Origin: SIG299 sp045531955
Lineage (GTDB): Bacteria > Bacillota > Clostridia > Lachnospirales > Lachnospiraceae
Assembly: GCA_045531955.1 (NCBI GenBank)
Contig: JAZSFC010000048.1
Span: forward strand, 62,001 to 126,000
DNA length: 64,000 nt
Direction of reading: 5' to 3'
Part shown: in pieces, positions 26,130 through 34,373 of the stretch
How positions within the stretch are numbered: position 1 is the stretch's first letter
Layout of the letters: each line of letters begins with the position of its first letter
Position numbers and translations under genes: made by a program
Notes under the pieces: model-generated
What the model saw: the letters and a program-made list of their open reading frames with translations, nothing else
Told to the model about the DNA's origin: nothing
The model's database searches: none

Positions 26130-27578
26130 TTAAATATTAACAATTTCTTTTAGGTCAAAAAGAAGAACTTTTTCTTCCTTGGCCGCTTCTTTGATTTTAG
26201 TGTCAAATCCGGACAAAGAGAAGAGTGCGTAATGAAATGTTACTGTTTCCTTTGCAGAAGAAAGTTTTGTTAAAGTATCCAAATATTCGGAATATGAAAA
26301 AGGTACTACTTTGAATTTGCATTCACCGACCAAATAATTTTTTTCTTCTTTGTCAATGCAAAGCAGGTCAATTTCTGTCTCTGCTACTCTTACCCCGGTA
26401 ACAGTATTTTTGTCGCGAACAGTAGTTTTTCCCAACCATCGACCTATTTTAGAAAATCGAAATGGCAATACATTCTTTTTTTGAAGTTCCTTTAAAAATT
26501 GCTTACACACATCTTCAAATGTTAATGAAGCAAACTGCTGCAATGCTGGTTCAATCGAAAAGTTGTACACTCCTTCGATGTCGCCATCTTCAAGCTGGGA
26601 AAGATTTGTGAATCCAAAAGCATACCAAAAACGGAAAAAGTTATCCGTCAAACGATAGGTTCCCCGATTCGTATTTGCTTTTTCTTTAATTTTAGAATCA
26701 ACGGAAAATTCCCGTTCAATAATTCCAAGCTCAATTAAATTTCGCAGATAGACGCTTGTTTTGGAAGTATCATCAACAAGGGACTTTTGACTAATATCAT
26801 TCAGCTTTGTATTTCCCAACGCAACAGCTTCAATCAAAGAATTATAAATAGGAGTTTCTCTTAGTTCCTGATGTAAAAGAAAATCCACCTCACTATAAAG
26901 AACGCATCCTCTTGTTAGAATATTTTTCTTGATATTTTCCGCAAGAGATAGTTCCGGATTAAACTGATTTAAATAATGCGGAATTCCACCCAAAATAGAA
27001 TATGCCAAAATTTTGTCCTTATCCGAGTAATTCGGAAAGAATTTTATTGCATCATAAAATCCCATTTCCGTCATTTTATATATTCCGGTTGCCCTGCCAT
27101 AAAGCGGGTTCTTTTCAGCAAGCAATTCTTTTTCAATAAAGCTTATGGCACTTCCACACAAAATAATCATGACATTTTTGTCTTTTAATTCAGTGTCCCA
27201 AAGTGTCTGCAAAATGGACGGAATGCTTGGATTCCCTTTACACATGTAAGGAAATTCGTCAATGATAAGCAGCTTCTTTTTATCGCCATACGGTAAATCA
27301 ATAACTGTCCGTAAAGCACTTTCCCAGTCCGAAAATTCGGAAATATATTGCTTGGCCGGAATGTTTTCCATAAACAATTGTTTGGAATATTTTGCAAGTT
27401 GTACTTTGTCGGTGCTTTGGGTACACGAATAAAAAACATGTGGCTTATCTTTGCAAAATTCACGTAATGTTTCTGTTTTACCCACACGTCGCCTTCCATA
27501 AAGAACAATCAGCTGTCCTTTGTTCTCTTCATATCTACTGTTAAGAAATTGTAATTCAGTATCTCGTCCGATAAACAT
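26130..27578 (-). CDS. AAA ATPase with DUF234 nuclease-like tail
   Basis: This is an ATP-binding protein of about 482 residues of the archaeal-type ATPase/DUF234 family. The start at 27578 is chosen for the GGAGGTGTGCAT site and because homology begins at MFIGRDTELQFL. Walker A is LYGRRRVGKTETL near residue 26 and Walker B KLLIIDEFPYM near 101. A winged-helix region spans about 260-340. The C-terminal DUF234 part has ETEIDLLC...YLVGECKFK near 425, a PD-(D/E)xK-like E-D...E-x-K arrangement. Such ATPases are frequent in mobile or defence-like settings, but their role is unknown. Codon use is AT-richer than that of the flanking surface genes, consistent with acquisition as a cassette. Its promoter carries tandem palindromes. 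Confidence 0.85.
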   Translation of the reverse strand: MFIGRDTELQFLNSRYEENKGQLIVLYGRRRVGKTETLREFCKDKPHVFYSCTQSTDKVQLAKYSKQLFMENIPAKQYISEFSDWESALRTVIDLPYGDKKKLLIIDEFPYMCKGNPSIPSILQTLWDTELKDKNVMIILCGSAISFIEKELLAEKNPLYGRATGIYKMTEMGFYDAIKFFPNYSDKDKILAYSILGGIPHYLNQFNPELSLAENIKKNILTRGCVLYSEVDFLLHQELRETPIYNSLIEAVALGNTKLNDISQKSLVDDTSKTSVYLRNLIELGIIEREFSVDSKIKEKANTNRGTYRLTDNFFRFWYAFGFTNLSQLEDGDIEGVYNFSIEPALQQFASLTFEDVCKQFLKELQKKNVLPFRFSKIGRWLGKTTVRDKNTVTGVRVAETEIDLLCIDKEEKNYLVGECKFKVVPFSYSEYLDTLTKLSSAKETVTFHYALFSLSGFDTKIKEAAKEEKVLLFDLKEIVNI

Positions 27579-27600
27579 ATGCACACCTCCAAAGCTATTC

Positions 27601-27662
27601 AAATCGTGATTTAGTAAATCGTGATTTAGTATCATTATATCCTATTATTTAAAATAAATCAA
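27601..27662 (-). promoter_or_regulatory. ATPase promoter with tandem palindromic operator
   Basis: On the minus strand, TTGATT (27657-27662) and TATAAT (27634-27639) are 17 bp apart. Directly downstream, over the expected transcription start, are two exact 15-bp tandem copies of AAATCGTGATTTAGT (27601-27615, 27616-27630). Each contains the near-palindrome AAATC-GT-GATTT. This arrangement is typical of repressor operators. Confidence 0.75.
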
Positions 27663-27686
27663 TAGAAATATGCAGAAAAAGAGAGG

Positions 27687-27715
27687 TGTACAAAGGAGAA
27701 TTTTGGGGGTATAAT
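27687..27715 (+). promoter_or_regulatory. Promoter of DUF4160/DUF2442 genes
   Basis: TGTACA (27687-27692) and TATAAT (27710-27715) are 17 bp apart, 24 bp before the ATG at 27739. It diverges from the ATPase promoter across about 25 bp. Confidence 0.65.
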
Positions 27716-27738
27716 TAAGAAAAGAGAGGAGGATAATT

Positions 27739-28001
27739 ATGCCGGAATTAAGTAGATTTGAGGGAATGATTATAAAATGCTGTTTAATGATACCGTACAA
27801 CATAACAAGCCGCATGTCCATGTGTATTATGGAGAATATCAGGCAGCAGTTGGAATCGACGGTGAATTACTCACAGGCTCTCTTCCATACAAACAGTTAA
27901 AAATGGTAATTGGTTGGCTTGCTCTGCATGAAGAAGAAGCTTATGCTGCCTGGAATAAAGCAGTTCGCGGTGAACATTTTGATAAAATCAAACCACTATA
28001 A
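27739..28001 (+). pseudogene. DUF4160 gene broken by A-tract frameshift
   Basis: A DUF4160 protein is encoded in two frames. The ATG at 27739 has a strong AGGAGGATAATT site and gives MPELSRFEGMIIK, the normal DUF4160 start. At the run AAAA (27774-27777) the frame is lost: the continuation MLFNDTVQHNKPHVHVYYGE (from 27777) to 28001 is in another frame. One extra base, most simply a fifth A, would restore an intact protein of about 88 residues with the family's PHxHVxYGxYxA motif. This is either an inactivating deletion, a slippage-controlled gene or a sequencing error. It is followed 12 bp later by DUF2442, its usual partner. Confidence 0.7.
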
Positions 28002-28013
28002 AGGAGCGATACT

Positions 28014-28310
28014 ATGTATATTGTTAATGGAATTGCTTATGCAAGAGAAATTTCAGAGAATATATCTGTCACTGATATAAAAGTCTTAGACGATATGGTA
28101 TTAATTGTTACATTTTCGACAGGGGAGCAGCGACTCTTTGATGCGACTTGCCTGCTGGAATATCCTGCTTTTGAACCATTAAAAAATGAGGAGATTTTTA
28201 AAACTGCAAAGGTGGAATATGGTGTTGTCGTATGGAACGATGGAGATATTGATATTGCTCCGGAAACAATGTATCAGAAGAGCTATGCATATACACCTAT
28301 TGTAGCGTAG
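28014..28310 (+). CDS. DUF2442 protein
   Basis: This is a 98-residue DUF2442 protein, recognised by LLEYPAFEPLKNEEIFKTAKVEYGVVVWN near residues 47-75 and the closing DIDIAPETMY. A GGAG site lies before the ATG. It forms the conserved two-gene pair with the preceding DUF4160 gene. Such DUF4160-DUF2442 pairs resemble toxin-antitoxin modules in size and order, but which partner does what is not established from sequence. A strong terminator follows. Confidence 0.85.
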   Translation: MYIVNGIAYAREISENISVTDIKVLDDMVLIVTFSTGEQRLFDATCLLEYPAFEPLKNEEIFKTAKVEYGVVVWNDGDIDIAPETMYQKSYAYTPIVA

Positions 28311-28333
28311 CTGTGTTGCTAATCGGCTATTAC

Positions 28334-28363
28334 ACCCGGATAAAAATTTTATCCGGGTTTTTT
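28334..28363 (+). terminator. DUF2442 terminator
   Basis: CCCGGATAAAA (28335-28345) pairs with TTTTATCCGGG (28347-28357), followed by TTTTTT. Confidence 0.85.
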
Positions 28364-28370
28364 ATGCCAC

Positions 28371-28482
28371 AAAAAACGAGGCTCTCTTTCGAGAACCTCG
28401 TTTTAATTTTAGTTATTGTTCAACATTCGTTGACGGAACTGATTACTCAGCTACGTTTACAGAACGGTTAACCTTAACCTTT
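28371..28482. repeat. Inverted repeat B (P4 end and terminator)
   Basis: Inverted partner of 25997-26107. It covers the end of P4 (VKVNRSVNVAE) and the terminator hairpin at 28373-28404, which terminates P4 on the minus strand. In this copy the hairpin has one G.U pair (GGCTCTC opposite GAGAACC). Confidence 0.85.
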
Positions 28483-31295
28483 ACATCATAGTAGTTACCG
28501 GAAAGTGTATCTACTCTGAATGTTACTGTGTTGATTACGGCTCTAGCGCCTTCCTTCTGGATCTTGTAATCAACATCAATCAGCTCAATGTTAAGAGTAT
28601 GCTGCTTATCAGCCCAGTTATGGCAGTCACATCTGATGTAGTTCTTGTAAGTACCAACGTACTTGCCGCCATCGTTTGCTACCTTGAAGTCCTGACCAGC
28701 AATTCTGAAGGTCATAGTCTGAGCGATAGCTTCCTTGATATCAGCAAGGCTTGCGAAGGAACCAACTTCAACATCCTTGGTCTTTTCCTGATGGAAGAAG
28801 GTTACAGCCTTGAAGTCCTTAGTGATATTGAAGGAATCACTGGATACACGGCTTAATGTGTACTTAGTGTTATCATCAGTTGTGTTCTTGTTTGTTACCT
28901 TGTATACAGTTGCACGGTAAGTACCAGCAGTTGCATACTCGAATACAGGCTCATCATCATCGCTGAATGCAGCAAGGATGAAGTCGAAGTGTGTACCATC
29001 TTCAGATGCTACAAGACCGATATTGGATTCAGCATCAACTGCTAAACCGTTACCGCCCTTACCAGCTTCAGGAACAACCTTGCCGGATGGATCAGTTACA
29101 ACTAAGATGAAGTCGTTAACCTTAAGACCGTTAAGAGCTTCAGCTGTAGCTGTTGTGATGTAGCTTTCTAATGGCTTATCAGCATCAACAACGAAGCTGT
29201 TCTTGATAAGAGTGTTAGCTAAGTAGTAGCTACGATCTTCGTCATCACCATTTTCTAATGTGCCAACACGAACGTAACCAACCTTCTGGCTAGCCTTACT
29301 TACCTGGAATAACTTAGCGTCAGTAACAACGCTCTTGTATAATTCCTTACCTGCTACGTCCATAACAGCCTTTGCAGGATCTACATATACTTCGTCAGTT
29401 TCTTCGCCGTTAGCGTCAAGAACGTACTTAGGCTTATCAAGCTTAATAGTAACGTTTGTGCTGTCGCCTGTAGCGCTTTCCTTAACCTTGAAGGTTACGG
29501 AAGTTGTGTTCTTGCCAGCAAAGATGTCAGCAGTAATTGTGTACTTCTGAGCGGAATTTAAAGCATCAGCGATATCTTCAGCAACGCTGTCGAAATCGTC
29601 CTTAGAAGTTGTTACTGTGAAGTTTGTTTCAGCTTCATAGTAGTCTTCTGCTAAAGCATCCCAAGTCTTGCCGTACTGGTTAAGGAATTCAACCTTTAAT
29701 TCAGCAGAAAGCTTGAAATCGCCATAGCCTGCATAGTAATTTGGAATAGTATCTTCTGCTTCGGTTTCCTTTAATACTGTGAAGGAAGTACCGTTGTTGT
29801 ACTTAACGCTGTCAAGCTTTCTAGGAGCCTTTACAGTGATACCCATAACGCCGATTTCATGAAGCTTAGCAGCTTCGTCGTCGGAACGCTTGTAGGAAAC
29901 AACAGCAAAGCTGTTTGTCTTCTTATAGGAAGTAACATAACCTGTTGGGTCAACAAGTAAGCTATCTGGGTCGAGGGAGTCGAATACTAACTCATAACCA
30001 TACTGTTCGAATGCAGTGTTGTCATTGCCATCACCGATTTCAAGAACCTGTACGTTACCAATCTTGTATCCTTCATCTTCGATACCAGGAACGTTGGAGT
30101 AGTAGTTACCTCTGTTATCCTTAACGATAACGTATAACTGATCATCATCACCAGCGATCATTTCTGTTGTAGTTGCGGACCACTTAGCCTTGTAACCACT
30201 CTTGAGAGTCCAGTTGTAGATGCTTTCTACCTTGTATGTGGAGTACTTGCCACCAAGTACAGTAACATCATCAGTAAGAACTACATCTTCTTCAAGATCT
30301 TCATCATAGAATGTGTAGGAACCAAGAACCTTAGCGGAACCAACTTCATCAAATGTAACTTCGTTACCAGATACAGATACATCAATATCTTCTGTTAACA
30401 GCTCGTAGTCTGTTTCATCAGCATTGTGATAGTAATCTGTAAGATCGATACCCTGCTTGTTGTAAAGCTTTGTTGTTAAGTAAGCTGGGATAGCTGGCTC
30501 AACATCGTTTTCTACAGTTGCCTGTGTTGCAGTGATGTCAATCTTAGCAACCTTACCAACATAAGCAGTGAATGTAGCGATGATACCTTCGATAGTGGAG
30601 CTTGTTTCGTTAGGACCGTAAACTACAGCGTACTTTGCGCCGTCTACGAACCAGTCATAACCGGAAATTGTCCATGTTGTGAAGTCCTTATCGCCATTTG
30701 CGAAGTAGTTAACATCTACGTCCATTACGTAGTAAGCCTGGTAGCCGTTACCTTCTTCGTCGAACTTAAGACCGTTCTTGTTAGCCATCTGAGCCATTTC
30801 TTCTGTGGAGAATACACGGTAAACCTTTACTGTGTTTACGCCATCAGCGTCAGCACCGGTAGCATCAAAGTTGTGGTTTTCTGTGAAAACAGCCTTTAAA
30901 GTCTTAGCAGTCTTCTGCTCAGCAGTAAGCTTTTCTACAGGTTCCTTAACTACAACCTTAACTGTTTCTACATAGCTCTTATCAGCACCAGCAGTGATTG
31001 TGATAACTGCAGTACCAGGAGCCTTTGTTGTTACAACACCAGCCTTATCTACTGTTGCAACGTCTTCGTTGGAAGATGTCCACTCATATGTGGTCTTCCA
31101 ATCTGCAGGTGCGCCCTTGAAGCAGAAGTCAACGGTAGCACCAACCTTCTCAACTGGGAACTCAGTTACGATAGTGTCTGTTCCCTGGAGAGCGATACCG
31201 GATGTTGCTGCGAAAGCGTCACCAGCAGGTGCTACTAAGGATACTACCATAGCGAGAGCCATTACGAAGGCAAGCTTCTTAAAGAAACTCTTCAT
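28443..31295 (-). CDS. Large secreted surface protein P4 (paralog of P3)
   Basis: This is a secreted protein of about 950 residues. Two ATGs stand side by side; the second (31295) has the same 8-bp spacing to AAGGAGG as in P3 and is preferred. The signal peptide differs from P3 by very few bases. An Ig-like domain (YEWTSSNEDVATVDKAG, about 48-64) and long blocks of near-identity to P3 follow (ELVFDSLDPDSLLVDP, SFAVVSYKRSDDEAAKLHEI). The middle regions diverge. AAG is the dominant Lys codon. A strong promoter and a roughly 130-base leader suggest high expression. It lies in reverse orientation to P3, so recombination between them would invert the cassette or exchange halves. Attachment motif: none seen. 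Confidence 0.87.
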   Translation of the reverse strand: MKSFFKKLAFVMALAMVVSLVAPAGDAFAATSGIALQGTDTIVTEFPVEKVGATVDFCFKGAPADWKTTYEWTSSNEDVATVDKAGVVTTKAPGTAVITITAGADKSYVETVKVVVKEPVEKLTAEQKTAKTLKAVFTENHNFDATGADADGVNTVKVYRVFSTEEMAQMANKNGLKFDEEGNGYQAYYVMDVDVNYFANGDKDFTTWTISGYDWFVDGAKYAVVYGPNETSSTIEGIIATFTAYVGKVAKIDITATQATVENDVEPAIPAYLTTKLYNKQGIDLTDYYHNADETDYELLTEDIDVSVSGNEVTFDEVGSAKVLGSYTFYDEDLEEDVVLTDDVTVLGGKYSTYKVESIYNWTLKSGYKAKWSATTTEMIAGDDDQLYVIVKDNRGNYYSNVPGIEDEGYKIGNVQVLEIGDGNDNTAFEQYGYELVFDSLDPDSLLVDPTGYVTSYKKTNSFAVVSYKRSDDEAAKLHEIGVMGITVKAPRKLDSVKYNNGTSFTVLKETEAEDTIPNYYAGYGDFKLSAELKVEFLNQYGKTWDALAEDYYEAETNFTVTTSKDDFDSVAEDIADALNSAQKYTITADIFAGKNTTSVTFKVKESATGDSTNVTIKLDKPKYVLDANGEETDEVYVDPAKAVMDVAGKELYKSVVTDAKLFQVSKASQKVGYVRVGTLENGDDEDRSYYLANTLIKNSFVVDADKPLESYITTATAEALNGLKVNDFILVVTDPSGKVVPEAGKGGNGLAVDAESNIGLVASEDGTHFDFILAAFSDDDEPVFEYATAGTYRATVYKVTNKNTTDDNTKYTLSRVSSDSFNITKDFKAVTFFHQEKTKDVEVGSFASLADIKEAIAQTMTFRIAGQDFKVANDGGKYVGTYKNYIRCDCHNWADKQHTLNIELIDVDYKIQKEGARAVINTVTFRVDTLSGNYYDVKVKVNRSVNVAE

Positions 31296-31436
31296 CATAT
31301 TTTCCTCCTTAAATAATATATGGTTTTTTTGACTTGTCGCGTTTTGTACACTTTTCTGTCCTCTGTCGTGCTGCTGTGCCAACAAATTTCGTCAAAATGG
31401 GCAAAATTATGACATAGTCGTTCCAATAACAAGATG

Positions 31437-31465
31437 ATTATAGCAACATTGTCTTCAAAGGTCAA
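31437..31465 (-). promoter_or_regulatory. Strong P4 promoter
   Basis: On the minus strand, TTGACC (31460-31465) and TATAAT (31437-31442) are 17 bp apart, a near-consensus pair. The transcript would start near 31430, leaving a leader of about 135 bases before the ATG, as seen for S-layer genes. Confidence 0.75.
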
Positions 31466-31761
31466 GTGTTTTCAGCAAATTTTAATTTTGCCGAACCCTC
31501 CCCACAGCTATCATTCATCTGTCTGGACTTGATTTTGTTCAAAACAGGACTGCTTGTTCCATTTGAAGTTTCACCTAAACCGTATATCGGATTAGGATGT
31601 GACACCCGATTCAGGTGTAACCCCTCCGGAAGCGCAACCCGCTTGACCTGACATAATAATGCACCCAGTTTGTGTCAAATATATGGCATGGTTTTGTCAT
31701 AATTGGTTTATTTTCATATTTTTTTAAAAAAATCATAACTTAGATGTAACAATTTTGTCAT
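31466..31761. other. Non-coding stretch between P4 and thrC
   Basis: No gene is supported here. It holds the inverted repeat GTGACACC (31599-31606)/GGTGTAAC (31614-31621) and two direct copies of TTTTGTCATAA (31692, 31753). AT-rich sequence fills the rest. Confidence 0.45.
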
Positions 31762-31795
31762 AAAAGGGACATCCGCGTCTGCAGATGTCCCTTTT
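31762..31795 (-). terminator. thrC terminator
   Basis: AAAAGGGACATC (31762-31773) pairs with GATGTCCCTTTT (31784-31795), with T-rich flanks on both strands. It ends thrC on the minus strand. Confidence 0.85.
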
Positions 31796-31813
31796 TCTCT
31801 TTCTTCTATTTAT

Positions 31814-33301
31814 TTACTTCAATCCTAAAATACCGGTTACGGTTTCCTGCATCTTGTCCTTATCACATACCATGGTATGACGTACCTTGGCATTGCGGAT
31901 TTCTTCGATAGCATTCGGAACCTTTACACCGGATACTTCGCAAAGGCGGTCAACCAAGGTGAAATCATCTTCGTCGGTTGCCTTGTTTTCCACAGCTTCC
32001 ATAACGCTTCTTGTAAACTTATATGGGCTGGCGGTGGATGCGATTACGGTTACGGTATCGTCCTTTGTTGCTTCTCTATACTTGTAGAATACCGTTGCAG
32101 CTACTGCTGTGTGGGTATCAATGACATATCCGGCCTTTTCGTAAACCTTGCGGATGGTTGCTGCGGTTTCTGCTTCAGATGCATATCCGCCGGCAAAATC
32201 AGCAAGCTTTGCCTTCATATCGGAAGTGATTTCGTACTTGCCTTCTTCCTTTAACTGTCTCATGAGTTCCGCATTTACGTCGGAGTTTTCGCCGGCGCAG
32301 GTGTAAATCAGACGCTCTAAGTTGCTGGATACCAGAATATCCATGGATGGAGAGCTGGTGAGTACGAACTCACGCTTTCTGTCGTAAACGCCTGTTTCAA
32401 AGAAATCAAACAGAACCTTATTTTCATTGGAAGCACAAATTAACTTCTTCACCGGCACGCCCATCTGCTTTGCATAGTAAGCAGCCAGGATGTTACCGAA
32501 GTTACCGGTAGGAACCACAACGTTCATTGGTTCGCCGCAGGTCAGTTTGCCTTCTGCCACTAAAGTTACATAGGTATATACATAGTAAACCACCTGAGGA
32601 ACCAGACGGCCGATGTTGATGGAGTTTGCGGAAGAGAACTGATAGCCCTGTTCTTTCATGCGCTTTGCCAGTTCTTTATCACCGAAGATTTCCTTTACTC
32701 CGGTCTGGGCATCGTCAAAGTTTCCGTGGATTGCCACTACGTTAGTGTTATCACCCACCTGGGTAACCATCTGCTTTTCCTGAATCTTACTTACACCGTC
32801 CTTTGGATAGAACACGATGATGCTGGTACCCGGAACATCTGCGAAGCCTGCCAGGGCTGCTTTACCGGTATCACCGGAGGTAGCAGTAAGAATTACGATT
32901 TCTTCCTTCATATTATGCTTCTTTGCCGCAGTGGTAAGTAAGTGAGGCAGAATAGAAAGTGCCATATCCTTAAATGCAATGGTTGCACCATGGAACAGTT
33001 CCAGATAGTAGGCACCGTCCGCTTCCTTTAAAGGAGCAATCTTCTTTGTGTCAAACTTATCGTCATAGGCACTGTTAATGCAGTGCTTTAATTCTTCCTC
33101 TGTGTAATCGGAAAGGAACAGCTTCATTACTTCATAAGCAACTTCCTGATAAGACTTGCCTGCCAGATCCTGCAGGGACACATCCAGTGCCGGAATGGAA
33201 TCCGGAACGAACAATCCGCCATCATCCGCAAGGCCCTTTAACACAGCCTCGGATGCTGTTACCGATATATTGGAATTTCTTGTGCTCTTATAACGTACCA
33301 T
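31814..33301 (-). CDS. thrC: Threonine synthase
   Basis: ThrC converts O-phospho-L-homoserine to L-threonine using PLP. The product is 495 residues from the chosen start (MVRYKSTRN, AGGAGGATTACT site). Motifs include the N-terminal LKGLADDGGLFVPDSIP, the PLP-lysine segment LFHGATIAFKDMALSIL near 105 and the phosphate loop ATSGDTGKAALAGF near 140. VVPTGNFGNILAAYYAKQMG follows near 260. The length fits the long class-II threonine synthases. It follows the sleB-like gene on the same strand, but a terminator hairpin lies between. No homoserine genes are nearby. Confidence 0.95.
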   Translation of the reverse strand: MVRYKSTRNSNISVTASEAVLKGLADDGGLFVPDSIPALDVSLQDLAGKSYQEVAYEVMKLFLSDYTEEELKHCINSAYDDKFDTKKIAPLKEADGAYYLELFHGATIAFKDMALSILPHLLTTAAKKHNMKEEIVILTATSGDTGKAALAGFADVPGTSIIVFYPKDGVSKIQEKQMVTQVGDNTNVVAIHGNFDDAQTGVKEIFGDKELAKRMKEQGYQFSSANSINIGRLVPQVVYYVYTYVTLVAEGKLTCGEPMNVVVPTGNFGNILAAYYAKQMGVPVKKLICASNENKVLFDFFETGVYDRKREFVLTSSPSMDILVSSNLERLIYTCAGENSDVNAELMRQLKEEGKYEITSDMKAKLADFAGGYASEAETAATIRKVYEKAGYVIDTHTAVAATVFYKYREATKDDTVTVIASTASPYKFTRSVMEAVENKATDEDDFTLVDRLCEVSGVKVPNAIEEIRNAKVRHTMVCDKDKMQETVTGILGLK

Positions 33302-33321
33302 AGTAATCCTCCTAAATAAAA

Positions 33322-33365
33322 AGATGTGACTCTCCGGGTTCTTCCCAACCCATTTTGTCACATCT
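33322..33365 (-). terminator. Hairpin between sleB-like gene and thrC
   Basis: AGATGTGAC (33322-33330) pairs with GTCACATCT (33357-33365); an inner stem GGGTT/AACCC follows. On the minus strand it runs into TTTTTATTTAGGAGG. It terminates the sleB-like gene and could also attenuate thrC, since the thrC ribosome site follows directly. Confidence 0.65.
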
Positions 33366-33407
33366 TATCACAACTTTTCCGCTTTAGCAAGATAAATTAT
33401 TCTTTTT

Positions 33408-34058
33408 TTACTTTTTTTCTACGTAGAACTCATGACAGCCATGTTTGAACATAAATTTCAAATTTTTATCAAACCAACGGATTCCTCTTTTGCTTGCCAG
33501 TTCTCTGCACATGAAATACAACGCACCGTCGGAATAATCCTCACCGTCCAGTACACGTTCTACTGCTTCTATGGTAGTTTCCGACGGAGTTACTTTAAAG
33601 AATCTTCCGTCTGCAATCGGAGCAAACTGTCCTTTGGCAAATACCACATCACTGATGGTACGGCCTCCGAAACCAATTTCCAGACGATTTAAAATAACAT
33701 TGGCAACAAGCATTCTTCCCTTTATATCCTCACCGCCGGCTTCTGCTTCCACGATTCTTATCAGTACCTGATAATCATCTTCTGTGATAGCAAACCGCTC
33801 GCCGTGGTAAGTTACAATGTGGTCGGTGGAATTAGCCATCAGCGCCAAATCACGTTTCTGCACTCCCGCCAGAACTTCCTTCCAAACATCTTCAGTGCAT
33901 ATCAAATCCAGTTGCTCACCCGCATCCAGTAATGTAGTCATTTCTGCACGGGCTGCAGCTGCTGCAGTCTTTACAGTTTCTTCCGGCGCGAAAATTTCAG
34001 CTGCCACTCCCAGGAAAAGTGCAGCAAACAATACGAACCATTTTTTCTGATTAAACAT
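33408..34058 (-). CDS. SleB/CwlJ-type cell wall hydrolase
   Basis: This 216-residue secreted or membrane-anchored protein has an N-terminal hydrophobic stretch (residues 7-22, FVLFAALFLGVAAEIF). The Hydrolase_2 domain spans about 95-214: DYQVLIRIVEAEAGGEDIKG (Glu near 105), then ANVILNRLEIGFGG and ISDVVFAKGQFAPIADGRF. Family members are lytic transglycosylases of peptidoglycan, best known from spore-cortex lysis (SleB, CwlJ) but also found in vegetative cells. No LysM or PG-binding domain is seen. The promoter probably lies in the 315-bp gap upstream. Confidence 0.85.
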   Translation of the reverse strand: MFNQKKWFVLFAALFLGVAAEIFAPEETVKTAAAAARAEMTTLLDAGEQLDLICTEDVWKEVLAGVQKRDLALMANSTDHIVTYHGERFAITEDDYQVLIRIVEAEAGGEDIKGRMLVANVILNRLEIGFGGRTISDVVFAKGQFAPIADGRFFKVTPSETTIEAVERVLDGEDYSDGALYFMCRELASKRGIRWFDKNLKFMFKHGCHEFYVEKK

Positions 34059-34373
34059 ATAATACCTCGTTTTCTCCTAATTTAAACTACTTAAAAAATC
34101 GATATTTTGTCAACTTCGAGTGAGTTTACCCTAAAAATGGGCATTCTGTCAATCACTTCCTCGGAATTTCGTTATATCTCCTAAAAAAGTGGTCGCCCAT
34201 TTTCGCTACCCTCTCACCCCTTTGTGCGTTTTCTCCAATTTTTTCGACTTTTTTTGTGATTTTTGCACAATACTTTTTCCGTTTTCTTTTTTGTACTTAT
34301 AGTGTAGACTATTAATAAATCACCATTTTCGGTGATTTTTATACCAAATGATTCGATTTTGGAGGTAAAACTT
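34059..34373. other. Divergent intergenic gap with leader hairpin
   Basis: The gap separates the divergent sleB-like and AP2 genes. It is AT-rich with TATAGT (34298-34303) as a possible -10 box but no good -35. Just before the AP2 ribosome site lies an 8-bp perfect hairpin AAATCACC/GGTGATTT (34317-34338) followed by TTT, which looks like a small attenuator or operator. Confidence 0.45.

Noticed and set aside
31466..31651. Plus-strand open frame of 61 codons
   Set aside because: Starts at GTG without ribosome site and lies in AT-rich non-coding DNA beside the strong P4 promoter.
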